64,000 bases of DNA, from NCBI RefSeq assembly GCF_947170395.1, contig NZ_CAMVTE010000004.1:1-64000 (forward strand). Reading direction: 5' to 3'. This document shows, in pieces, positions 46,989-54,617 of this stretch. The notes beneath the pieces were generated by a model. That model saw only the letters and a program-made list of their open reading frames with translations. It had not been told where the DNA came from and did not search any database. The stretch is from an uncultured Methanobrevibacter sp. Its GTDB lineage: Archaea > Methanobacteriota > Methanobacteria > Methanobacteriales > Methanobacteriaceae. Every line of letters begins with the position of its first letter. Positions within the stretch are counted from its first letter, which is position 1. A program made the position numbers and the translations under genes.

Positions 46989-49154
46989 ATGATGGCAAAA
47001 AAGCTGATTTTAATATTTATTATTCTAATGTCATTTTTCCTTATATCATGCGTTCACGCTGCAGACAGCTCTGCTGCTGATGACATTAACGTATCATTTG
47101 AAGGCAAGGTTTATGAAAAGGATCTGGGTGAAATTGATGTTGAAATACCCCAAAACACTTCAGGCAATCTCAAGGCAGAAATAGATGGTGTTGAAATCTA
47201 CAATGAAAACGTCACATCTTCGGTAAAGATTCCAATTTCAATTCCTGAGTCCAAATATCCTATACTGCTTCCAAACAGGGAAATGGATTATTATCCGCAC
47301 AGCATCTATCTTTTTTTCAATGATGTTGAACTTAAGATGAACCATTCTCTTAAGGTCATGAAACTGCCTAAGGATTGGCAGGTTCAGCATTTCCAAACGG
47401 AAATCCTTCAATATGATGATTCTCACTTTTGCAATTTGTATTTCCCGCCATCTGCCGATGGTGAAATTCAGCTTTTTGTTGATGATGTCCTCGCAGACAA
47501 ATTCATCTCACATCACTATAATTTCCTAAACATTACCAAATTCAACAGGCTGGCCCTTTCAAACCATACTCTGAGGGTTGTATATGCCGGCGATGACTAT
47601 TACCGTCCTTTCAACAGGACATTCTCATTTGATGTCGTTGACATGATAATCAACATTCCGAAAAACATGATATTTGACCATGACGACTGCATTTCTGCAA
47701 GAATCATTAACAATAGAGATGGGGTGTTTTCCATTTTCGTGGATTCCAAACTGGTATTTGCAGGCAAATTTGAATCATATGATGAATTCATCCATTCGAT
47801 GTTTTACAACATTACCTGCGGAGAGCATTTGATTGAGGTTCAATACAATGCATCAAAGTTCTCAAAATCCAAAAGACAGATGGTCAATGTCAGTTGGTAT
47901 GTGGATATTTTCCCTATAGGAAGCAGAACCTACGGCGATACCGATAAAGTCAGTGTTCTTGTTCCTCTTGATTTGAAAAGAAATCTTATAGACATTACAG
48001 TTGATGGCATCAGGTGTGATTTTGAAATGGACGATCAGGGATGCATTGATGTTGATGTTTCACGTATTGGGGTTGGAAACCATACTTTCACATTCTCATA
48101 TCCGGGTGATTTGAAGTATTACAGTATCGCAGCCTCTGAGAACTTCACTGTGGACTATAGGATAACGGTTCCTGATTTCATCTATTTCACGCAAGACTGC
48201 ATTATATCACTGCGTCTGCCTACATCCGCAAATGGAACTCTTGACGTTTATGTCAATGGGTCATTATTTGAAAGCCGACGTTTGACTAAGGGGTATGCTT
48301 CAGTCAATGTCAACGGTTTAATTCCCGACAATTATAATTTGACTGCAAGGTATTGCGGAAGCGATTTTGATGTTTGTGAAAGTTCAGATATGATAACCGT
48401 CTATCCGGACTACAGGACTCCCGGCGAGATGAGATATGGTGAAGATAGATATCTTACTGTTTTCACCGCCAAAAACGCCAAAGGCCATGTGGTATTTTCA
48501 GGGCTTGATAAAAACTATACTGTCACAATCAAAGACGGAAAGGCTTCCCTTTCACTTAAAAACATTCCTGTCGGTGAATACGGCGATGTCGAGATGGTTT
48601 ATTTCGGTGAAAACGGTTTCAATGCTACACTATACGGATATGTTGATATCATCAAGCCAAAAATAAGGATATCCGATGTTCGCACAGATTATAAAACCAA
48701 TGCCAAAGTCAAGGTTTATATAAATGATAAACTGGCCAAAAACACATACGTGACATTCAAGGCAGGCAAAAAGACTTTTAAGGTAAAGACAGACAAAAAC
48801 GGTGTTGCAACACTCAAGGTAGGTGATTTCAAACCGGGGTCATATTCACTGACTGCAAGCTATATGGGTGTCAAATCATCCAAAAAACTCACAGTAAGAC
48901 ATATTGTCAGCCTAAACAGTGTAAAGATTAAAAAATCAGCCAAAAAGGTCACAGTTAAGGTAACAGTCAAGAATGCCAAATACAAAAAGGTTACAGTAAA
49001 GTTCAACGGCAAAACAGTAAAGGTCAAAACAGATAAAAAGGGAATTGCCAAAGCCGTCTTTAATGTCAAAAACCTTAAGGTTGGCAAAAAAATAGTATAC
49101 AGTGCAACATATTTAAGTGATTGCATTAAAAAGAGTGTTAAAGTGAAAAAATAA
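46989..49154 (+). CDS. Second secreted Ig-repeat surface protein
   Basis: 721 residues. Signal peptide (MMAKKLILIFIILMSFFLIS, cleavage near VHAAD). About six to seven Ig-like repeats like those of the preceding gene (YAGDDYYRPF, YPGDLKYYS), then a Lys/Val-rich tail of short repeats (KVKTDKKGIAKA). A TATA box (TTATATACTA) lies about 30 bases before the ATG, giving a leaderless mRNA. ATG 46989 or 46992 may be used. Paralogue of the protein at 43655, 70 bases downstream of it. Probable surface or wall-bound role. Confidence 0.82.
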   Translation: MMAKKLILIFIILMSFFLISCVHAADSSAADDINVSFEGKVYEKDLGEIDVEIPQNTSGNLKAEIDGVEIYNENVTSSVKIPISIPESKYPILLPNREMDYYPHSIYLFFNDVELKMNHSLKVMKLPKDWQVQHFQTEILQYDDSHFCNLYFPPSADGEIQLFVDDVLADKFISHHYNFLNITKFNRLALSNHTLRVVYAGDDYYRPFNRTFSFDVVDMIINIPKNMIFDHDDCISARIINNRDGVFSIFVDSKLVFAGKFESYDEFIHSMFYNITCGEHLIEVQYNASKFSKSKRQMVNVSWYVDIFPIGSRTYGDTDKVSVLVPLDLKRNLIDITVDGIRCDFEMDDQGCIDVDVSRIGVGNHTFTFSYPGDLKYYSIAASENFTVDYRITVPDFIYFTQDCIISLRLPTSANGTLDVYVNGSLFESRRLTKGYASVNVNGLIPDNYNLTARYCGSDFDVCESSDMITVYPDYRTPGEMRYGEDRYLTVFTAKNAKGHVVFSGLDKNYTVTIKDGKASLSLKNIPVGEYGDVEMVYFGENGFNATLYGYVDIIKPKIRISDVRTDYKTNAKVKVYINDKLAKNTYVTFKAGKKTFKVKTDKNGVATLKVGDFKPGSYSLTASYMGVKSSKKLTVRHIVSLNSVKIKKSAKKVTVKVTVKNAKYKKVTVKFNGKTVKVKTDKKGIAKAVFNVKNLKVGKKIVYSATYLSDCIKKSVKVKK

Positions 49155-49159
49155 GAGAA

Positions 49160-49222
49160 TCATTCTTCGGATTCTTCTTTTTCTTTCTGTTTTTCTTTTA
49201 GGTTTTCAATTCCAATAATCAT
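49160..49222 (-). CDS. Possible 20-residue microprotein
   Basis: ATG 49222 is preceded by a near-perfect AAGGAGG site 6-7 bases away. The frame encodes MIIGIENLKEKQKEKEESEE and then TGA. The product would be a charged helix. The strong ribosome site in an otherwise empty gap is the only support; the stop-proximal bases also form part of a weak terminator-like hairpin for the gene ending at 49154. Confidence 0.4.
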   Translation of the reverse strand: MIIGIENLKEKQKEKEESEE

Positions 49223-49280
49223 ATTTTTCCTCCTTTTTCTTGGTTGAAAGTAATGTATCTAAATTATTGTTAGGTTTTCT

Positions 49281-49309
49281 TATTATATAAATATTTAGGT
49301 ATGCCTAAA
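49281..49309 (+). promoter_or_regulatory. TATA box with DtxR-like palindrome
   Basis: TTATATAAATA (49281-49291) is directly followed by ATTTAGG-TATG-CCTAAAT (49292-49309). TTTAGG...CCTAAA is the form of operators of archaeal DtxR/MntR-type metal regulators. Its place between TATA box and start fits repression of the gene at 49356. The regulator is not in the window. Confidence 0.5.
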
Positions 49310-49355
49310 TTTTAATCATCATATATTTTTATTATTGTTTACAAAATTATCTGTA

Positions 49356-50291
49356 ATGGCTGAAAAATATCTTAGAGAAAACAAAAACTCCTTTACAATA
49401 GTTAAAGGCTCAAAAACATATGCAAAAATCAGTAGTTTTGATGATGCAATTTTCATACGGGACCTTTTGGTTGAAAACGATTGGAACTTGGATAAAATTC
49501 CACAAACAATAAAAAACGGGGATAACTATCTTGTTTTGTCCGTTTTGGATGAAAAGATACATCTGATTGCAAAATACAAAGCAGAACCTTCCCAGGAAAC
49601 AGTCGATAAGCTTACAAAAAAACATAAAAGGAACCCGAACAACTCAAAATATGGTTTAAACATCACAAAAGTCTTTGAAACATTTGTTATCAAAAAGCAG
49701 ATTGCAGGCGATGACTATATCTTCGGATATTACGACAATCTGGAGGATGCCGAGTTTGTCAGAAATTTCCTCATGGACAATGACTGGAACGTCAATGGAT
49801 TCGAGACGGTCAACTTCTGCGATGAAACAGGCATGTATAAGGTGGTAAAGGTTATTGATGATAAGGCATATGTCCTTGATTCATTTACAGACGATAACAT
49901 AGATTTGGATAGGGTTTACGGCGAATTTCTATCAAGGATATCAAAACACAAATACGGTCTTGCCAGCTATCCTCACCTGGATTTGCTTAAGGATGAAATT
50001 GAGAGTCTGGAAGAAGAATTGGGCGTAAAGGCGGTTGATGATGTATGGTCATTTGACAACATCACAGACGACGGATCTGCCTTGAATGATATAATCTTTA
50101 CATTAACTCCCTTTGAAAAAAGCATATATGATTCAATTGGAGAGAAAACCTCTCTTGAAGATGTCAAAAGGTCTTTAATCAGATATAAGTCCAAAAATTT
50201 CGATGAAAAGATTGCACGGAATTTGGACCGTCTGATTGAAAAAAATTTGGTTGAAAAGGTTGGAAACGATTACAAAAAAACAAATCTATAA
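49356..50291 (+). CDS. Protein with duplicated AP2-like domain and C-terminal winged helix
   Basis: 311 residues from ATG 49356 (an in-frame TTG at 49335 is upstream of the probable transcript start). Two similar ~70-residue units: FTIVKGSKTYAKISSFDDAIFIRDLLVENDWN and FVIKKQIAGDDYIFGYYDNLEDAEFVRNFLMDNDWN (overlapping segments cited in part), each of three strands and a helix as in AP2-like DNA-binding folds. A charged linker follows, then a winged-helix-like end (TPFEKSIYDSIGEKTSLEDV). It is probably a DNA-binding regulator. The DtxR-like operator in front suggests metal control. Confidence 0.6.
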   Translation: MAEKYLRENKNSFTIVKGSKTYAKISSFDDAIFIRDLLVENDWNLDKIPQTIKNGDNYLVLSVLDEKIHLIAKYKAEPSQETVDKLTKKHKRNPNNSKYGLNITKVFETFVIKKQIAGDDYIFGYYDNLEDAEFVRNFLMDNDWNVNGFETVNFCDETGMYKVVKVIDDKAYVLDSFTDDNIDLDRVYGEFLSRISKHKYGLASYPHLDLLKDEIESLEEELGVKAVDDVWSFDNITDDGSALNDIIFTLTPFEKSIYDSIGEKTSLEDVKRSLIRYKSKNFDEKIARNLDRLIEKNLVEKVGNDYKKTNL

Positions 50292-50457
50292 ATATTTCGG
50301 AAATCTAATATGTTAATGTATTTGCATTGCAAATACTTAGTTCTTTTTTGGTTTGAACTGGGGAAATTCATTGAATTTCCCTTTTTCATGCATATTGCCA
50401 TCTTAAAATATAATATTCTTTTTTAAATTAAAATTATTTCCAATAAGGAATATCGCT

Positions 50458-50646
50458 CTATTCCCTATCAGATAACAATTCACCAGCCACACCAATACTT
50501 TCTTTTGGATAAGCTTGTACGAGTACGGTTATTGCTTCAATAGGCAAATCATAGGCCTCAGCAACAACTTCACTTACTTTTTTAACCATTTCTCTTCTTT
50601 TCTCTACACTTATTCCGTCATTTCCACCAATAGTTACTACAGGCAT
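50458..50646 (-). CDS. 4-oxalocrotonate tautomerase family protein (DmpI-like)
   Basis: 62 residues, the exact size of 4-OT subunits. After removal of Met the chain starts with Pro, the catalytic base of the family (MPVVTIGGNDGIS). The helix RREMVKKVSEVVAEAYDL and the strand ITVLVQAYPKESIGVAGEL fit the beta-alpha-beta fold. It tautomerises small keto-acids as a hexamer; the physiological substrate in methanogens is unknown. GGTGAT precedes the ATG. Single gene. Confidence 0.88.
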   Translation of the reverse strand: MPVVTIGGNDGISVEKRREMVKKVSEVVAEAYDLPIEAITVLVQAYPKESIGVAGELLSDRE

Positions 50647-50980
50647 TCTATCACCATTTAAAATTTATACACTGTGAAAAATACTCAAACCTCTGCAGGT
50701 TGAATTTCACAAAAAAGCACGTGAGATACATTGAAAAATTCTCTCAATGCTCTTGTATATGATTTAATATTATGTGCTGGTGTTTTAATATTTTTTCATA
50801 AATGTGCAGTAAAAATATAGATTTGACCATATGCAAAGCCTTTGCGTGTTAAACATTTTTAAATTATGGAAAATAAAATATAATTATATTGAGGCCTGAA
50901 GGATAGCTCGCCAATCCTAGGGCTCATAAAGAAAATCTCTGTCCTCTTTAAGTTGGAGATTCAGATATGGATTTGATATT
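50647..50980. other. Gene-free stretch upstream of dut
   Basis: 334 bases, A+T rich, without a coding region. It holds the possible TnpB right-end relic at 50880-50963 and, before it, TATA-like sequence (AAAATATAATTATATTG, about 50872-50890) that may start the dut transcript. Confidence 0.5.
50880..50963 (+). mobile_element. Possible orphan TnpB 3' end / right-end hairpin
   Basis: The stretch reads like the last codons of a tnpB (GGCCTGAAG then ATAGCTCG, compare '..EGLKIA') and ends with AATCTC...CTCTTTAAG...GAGATTCA. The intact element's end at 1467-1500 has AATCTCC...TTCTTTAAG...GGAGAGGTTCA. The outer 6 bp of the stem are kept, while the inner part is decayed. It would also lie in the 5' leader of dut. 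Relic status is inference from this one comparison. Confidence 0.4.
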
Positions 50981-51439
50981 ATGCTCGGTGAAGAAGAACT
51001 CATTAAACTGTTTCCGGACTTTGCGGATTTGGTACAGCCGTCTGGAATTGATTTGGAACTTGATAAGATTTACATACAAACCTCTGAAGGTTCACTTATA
51101 GACAATGAAAAGAATTTGCCTGAAATTGAAGAGCTTGAAGGTGATGTCTACACACTTAAGCCACATACTGCCTATCTGGCAAGCATCAAAAGGAAAATCA
51201 AGATTCCAAAAGGATATACAATGCTTTATCTTCCACGTTCAACACTTTTAAGGTCATTTGTTTCCGTTCAAACTGCGGTGGGAGATCCGGGATTTTATGG
51301 AACACTGATGTTTATGATATACAACCATGGGGAATTTGAATATAAAATCAAATCCGGCGACAGAATAGCTCAGGCAGTGGTATTTCCGGTCAAGGGCTCA
51401 GGTGAATACAGCGGGTCTTATCAAGAGGAAGAATCATGA
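50981..51439 (+). CDS. dUTPase of the dCTP deaminase/dUTPase family
   Basis: 152 residues. Family motifs: QPSGIDLEL, the PRSTLLRSFV loop, and TAVGDPGFYGTL with the conserved Asp-Pro-Gly-Phe. The Glu that dCTP deaminases place after this motif (in LEL.N) is replaced (MFMIYNHG), which favours dUTP hydrolysis over dCTP deamination. The enzyme keeps uracil out of DNA and supplies dUMP for thymidylate. No ribosome site; ATG 50981 follows a long structured leader. Overlaps the next gene by ATGA, so coupled. Confidence 0.85.
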   Translation: MLGEEELIKLFPDFADLVQPSGIDLELDKIYIQTSEGSLIDNEKNLPEIEELEGDVYTLKPHTAYLASIKRKIKIPKGYTMLYLPRSTLLRSFVSVQTAVGDPGFYGTLMFMIYNHGEFEYKIKSGDRIAQAVVFPVKGSGEYSGSYQEEES

Positions 51440-52968
51440 GCGTTGCTGACGGTTTTGTTCAAATCCTTGAAGAGGAAGGCATTGAGCATGTTTTCGGAAT
51501 ACCTGGCGAGCAGATAATGCCCCTTTATAAGGCATTGTCCAAATCAAACATAAAACACATCCTTACGCGCCACGAACAGGCAGCGGCGCATGCGGCGGAC
51601 GGCTATGCAAGGTCAAGCGGTAAAATAGGTGTCTGCATTGCAACCGCCTCACCGGGGGCTTTGAACTTTACTATGGCTCTTGCAACAGCTTTCAAGGACA
51701 ACGTGCCGATTCTTGTCATCACTGGTGACAACGAGCTTAAATACAGAAACACAGACCATTTCCAGACATTGCCTCAGGTGGAAATCTTTAAAAACATTAC
51801 AAGGGCATCCTACAATCCGCTGAATGGAACAGAAGTGATGTATGTTTTAAGGGCAGCTATTTTTGAGCTTAAAAACAATCCTAAAGGTCCGATTCACATC
51901 AATCTCTCAAAGGATGTTTTGCTTGAAGATACTTTTGATGACTTTGATTTGTGTTATCTGTGTGAAGATGACCTTTCCAATATCACAAATGCACAGGAAC
52001 TGATTAATTCATCCAAAAAGCCATTATTTATTCTGGGTGGTGGAGCTATAAGCGAACAGGAAACCATTAGGGCAATTGCCGATAAATATCGCATTCCAGT
52101 TACAACAACTTTTCATGGAAAGGGCATCATATCTGAAGGCGATGAGCTGAATCTTGGAATGGTTGGAATCAGATCAACTCCAAGGGCAAAATATGCCTTT
52201 GAAAATGCCGATTGTATCATTGCATTGGGAATTAAGGCAAGTGAAAGGACTCTTCCTAAAATTCCTGATAATCTGATTCATGTAAACATCAACAGGGATG
52301 TTCTGGTTGGAGATTATCCTATTTATGGAAAAGTTGAAGATTTTCTGGACAATGTGGAGTTCAAACAGGTGGACTGGCTTGATGAGATATTGGAAATTGA
52401 CAATTCCATTGAACTTGATGGTTTGGATGATGATTTGGCTCCTCAATCAGCAATCAAAAGGATTCTGGAGAAATTCAACGATAACATCATCGTTTCGGAT
52501 GCTGGAAGCCACACCACTTGGACGACCCTTTTGAAAAAATCCCTCCGTTCCAGGCAGCTGCTTTTCTCAGGGGGCCTTGCTCCAATGGGATATGGTCTGC
52601 CGGCCGCAATTGGTGCATATGTCGCAACCGGTGAAAAGATTATTGTGATTAATGGAGATGGGGATTTCCAGATGAATCTCCAGGAGCTTGCAACATTGAG
52701 ACAGAATAATCTGGATGTTATTGTATTCATCCTCAACAATTCCGAATACGGCATAATAAGGCAATGGCAGGAACAGTTCTATGATATGGAACACTATCAG
52801 GTTGAATTGGAAAATCCTGATTTTGTAAAGTTGGCTTCAAGCTATTCCATTGATGGCGTTAGGGTTGACAGCTTATCTGATTTGGAATATTTGCTGGAAA
52901 GGGATCTGGTCGGGCCTCTTGTGGTTGAGGTTGTCGTTAGAAGTGAGGACATTCCGCTTCCTCATTGA
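51436..52968 (+). CDS. Thiamine-pyrophosphate enzyme, acetolactate synthase large-subunit-like
   Basis: 510 residues, slightly shorter than true acetohydroxyacid synthases (550-600). N-terminal PYR domain with the catalytic Glu in LTRHEQAAAHAADGYAR, central domain (PLFILGGGAISEQ), C-terminal PP domain with the ThDP-Mg motif GDGDFQMNLQEL ending in LNNSEYG. It would decarboxylate a 2-keto acid such as pyruvate and transfer the fragment. No regulatory small subunit is adjacent. The operon with dut is odd for an amino acid gene, so the substrate remains open. Confidence 0.85.
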   Translation: MSVADGFVQILEEEGIEHVFGIPGEQIMPLYKALSKSNIKHILTRHEQAAAHAADGYARSSGKIGVCIATASPGALNFTMALATAFKDNVPILVITGDNELKYRNTDHFQTLPQVEIFKNITRASYNPLNGTEVMYVLRAAIFELKNNPKGPIHINLSKDVLLEDTFDDFDLCYLCEDDLSNITNAQELINSSKKPLFILGGGAISEQETIRAIADKYRIPVTTTFHGKGIISEGDELNLGMVGIRSTPRAKYAFENADCIIALGIKASERTLPKIPDNLIHVNINRDVLVGDYPIYGKVEDFLDNVEFKQVDWLDEILEIDNSIELDGLDDDLAPQSAIKRILEKFNDNIIVSDAGSHTTWTTLLKKSLRSRQLLFSGGLAPMGYGLPAAIGAYVATGEKIIVINGDGDFQMNLQELATLRQNNLDVIVFILNNSEYGIIRQWQEQFYDMEHYQVELENPDFVKLASSYSIDGVRVDSLSDLEYLLERDLVGPLVVEVVVRSEDIPLPH

Positions 52969-53222
52969 ATACGTTTTTCAGCAAAACTTTTAACAATTTC
53001 ATCTATTTCATACTGTCCATCTAAGGGTGCGAAGTAATATTCATCATTTTCTTCGTATATTATGCCGATTGGAATGATTTCGGCAGAGGTAAGTTCATCG
53101 TTCAGGGTTGTAATGTCCCTTCTAAATACAAAGGTAAATCCGCAGACTTCACGAAATGCATATTCACTTTTTGTGGTGAAATCAAATATGTAATCGATGA
53201 TTCTTTTGATATGCTTATCCAT
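52962..53222 (-). CDS. Conserved small hypothetical protein after DUF2953 gene
   Basis: 86 residues with AAGGTG before the ATG. Hydrophilic alpha/beta protein (ICGFTFVFRRD-like strand, IPIGIIYEENDEYYFAPLDG). Not recognised. It overlaps the end of the DUF2953 gene by 8 bases, so it belongs to the GerW-DUF2953 operon. Its end overlaps the end of the convergent acetolactate-synthase-like gene by 7 bases. Confidence 0.65.
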   Translation of the reverse strand: MDKHIKRIIDYIFDFTTKSEYAFREVCGFTFVFRRDITTLNDELTSAEIIPIGIIYEENDEYYFAPLDGQYEIDEIVKSFAEKRIQ

Positions 53223-53796
53223 TTCTAAACACCTTTATTAAATTTCGAACTTCCTTTTTTGAAATCAGCTTGACTGCAGGTGGAATAATCTTTAAAAGAT
53301 TGATGTCAAGTAAGTTTTCCCCTTTTGCATCTAAAATGCTTCCATTAAATGATGGTTCGGCAGATAATCTTGCATTTTCATGAGCGCTGTTTACAATTAT
53401 AAGCAAACTCCAGATGTATCCGATGTATTTTGCAGTGTCTACATAGGAGTCAAGGCCAAAAATCAGATGGTTTTCAAGTTTTGATATGTTAATGCATCCG
53501 GTGAATGATTTTAAAAATTCCTTGAAGTATCCAAGACATGGTTTTGCCGCTTCAAGCAGTTCTCTAGGTTCAGGTTTTGATGATTCCTCTTTCTCATCAT
53601 CCTTATCGTCATCTTTTTCTTTTTTAGGATAATGGGCAGAATAAACCTTGATTTTCTTTAAAATTAGTATCTTCAAACATCCCTCAAATTTACTACCTGT
53701 TTTATCATAATTGAAAGCTATTCTGACTCCCAAATATAATAAAATAATAATAAATAAGATGATTATTAAAATAATCATCCCTAGGATGTTTAACAT
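53215..53796 (-). CDS. DUF2953 membrane-anchored protein
   Basis: 193 residues: an N-terminal membrane helix (ILGMIILIIILFIIILLYLG), then RIAFNYDKTGSKFEGCLKIL typical of DUF2953. A Lys/Asp/Glu/Ser linker and a second hydrophobic segment (YIGYIWSLLIIVNSA) follow. In Firmicutes the DUF2953 protein YtfI is encoded beside YtfJ (GerW); here the same pair occurs in the same order, 10 bases apart. The joint role is unknown outside spore formers. Confidence 0.8.
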   Translation of the reverse strand: MLNILGMIILIIILFIIILLYLGVRIAFNYDKTGSKFEGCLKILILKKIKVYSAHYPKKEKDDDKDDEKEESSKPEPRELLEAAKPCLGYFKEFLKSFTGCINISKLENHLIFGLDSYVDTAKYIGYIWSLLIIVNSAHENARLSAEPSFNGSILDAKGENLLDINLLKIIPPAVKLISKKEVRNLIKVFRNG

Positions 53797-53806
53797 GTAA
53801 TTGTTC

Positions 53807-54229
53807 CTATTCTTCTTCGTCTATATCTATTTTTGTGGTGAATTCAGGTTCAATGTATTCTCCTTCATCATAGTCACCATCATATTGGGAATCCATATAA
53901 CCTTTTACCAAGTCACTGATAATCAGTCCCAAATCGGATAATGCCTTGTTTGTTTCGCTTCCTTTACTTAAGTCAAGTACACGAACGCCTTCTGCAGTAT
54001 TTCCTTTTTTAGGAATCAGCACCATTGAAATCGGTTCAACACCGGCACCTGCACCTGCCGCATCACTTCCTTCTTTACCGAAAAGGTTTTCACCGGCTCC
54101 AAAGCCCACTCCCATTCTCATTACTGGGATTAAAATTTTATCTTCTGTTTCGATTGGGGACCCGATTACATTGTCCACAGTAATCAGTTTACGTAATTCT
54201 TCTACAGTTGCTTTAATATTTTCAGACAT
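53807..54229 (-). CDS. GerW/YtfJ family protein
   Basis: 140 residues. Family landmarks: TVDNVIGSPIETEDKILIPV near the start, the Gly-rich GVGFGAGENLFG, AGAGAGVEPISMVLI, and an acidic C-terminus. YtfJ is needed for germination protein assembly in Bacillus, but homologues in archaea have no known function. First gene of a three-gene operon with DUF2953 and the 86-residue protein. It starts next to the candidate replication origin and is transcribed away from it. Confidence 0.9.
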   Translation of the reverse strand: MSENIKATVEELRKLITVDNVIGSPIETEDKILIPVMRMGVGFGAGENLFGKEGSDAAGAGAGVEPISMVLIPKKGNTAEGVRVLDLSKGSETNKALSDLGLIISDLVKGYMDSQYDGDYDEGEYIEPEFTTKIDIDEEE

Positions 54230-54324
54230 AGTTTCACATCCTAATTGTTAATTAATATTTGTTGTTAATGTTTAAAATATTTTTATAAATTTGTGAAACG
54301 ATGCTAAATAGTAATACTTTTTTT

Positions 54325-54600
54325 ACTTATAAGACATAAGTTTCAAGTGTAACTTTTTTCTTATAACATATTCTTCAAGTGTAAAGAGGTGCGTTTCAAG
54401 TGTAACTTTTCACTTATAACTTGTAACTTTTACCTGAAGAGGTGCATTTCAAGTGTAACTTATCACTTATCACTTATCATTATGTAAAAAATATATTCCT
54501 TATAACTTATAATCAATATGTAAAAAATAATTTACTTATAACTTATTACAATTTTCAGGTTCAAAAAATTATAACTTATAACTAAATTTTCAACAAAAAA
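54325..54600. other. Candidate replication origin (oriC) with mini-ORB repeats
   Basis: In the 388-base gap 54230-54617 four copies of TTTCAAGTGTAA-type sequence lie in the same direction, at 54341-54355, 54374-54384, 54394-54408 and 54447-54461. The reverse complement TTACACTTGAA(A) matches the mini origin recognition box described for Orc1/Cdc6 of Methanothermobacter. A weaker copy in the other direction may be at 54429-54440. The repeats are followed by an almost pure A+T tract (54478-54600) with repeated CTTATAACTTAT, suited to unwinding. orc1/cdc6 lies 3.4 kb to the right. Repeats are seen; origin function is inferred. Confidence 0.65.
54341..54461 (-). repeat. Four mini-ORB-like repeats
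   Basis: Copies 1, 3 and 4 share TTTCAAGTGTAACTT (plus strand) exactly; copy 2 lacks the first T and ends TAAAG. Copies 3 and 4 also share GAGGTGC(A/G) before and TCACTTAT after the core, so they are a longer unit of about 30 bases. Centre-to-centre spacing is 31, 22 and 53 bases. Confidence 0.75.
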
Positions 54601-54617
54601 AAGAAAAGTTAACAGAA

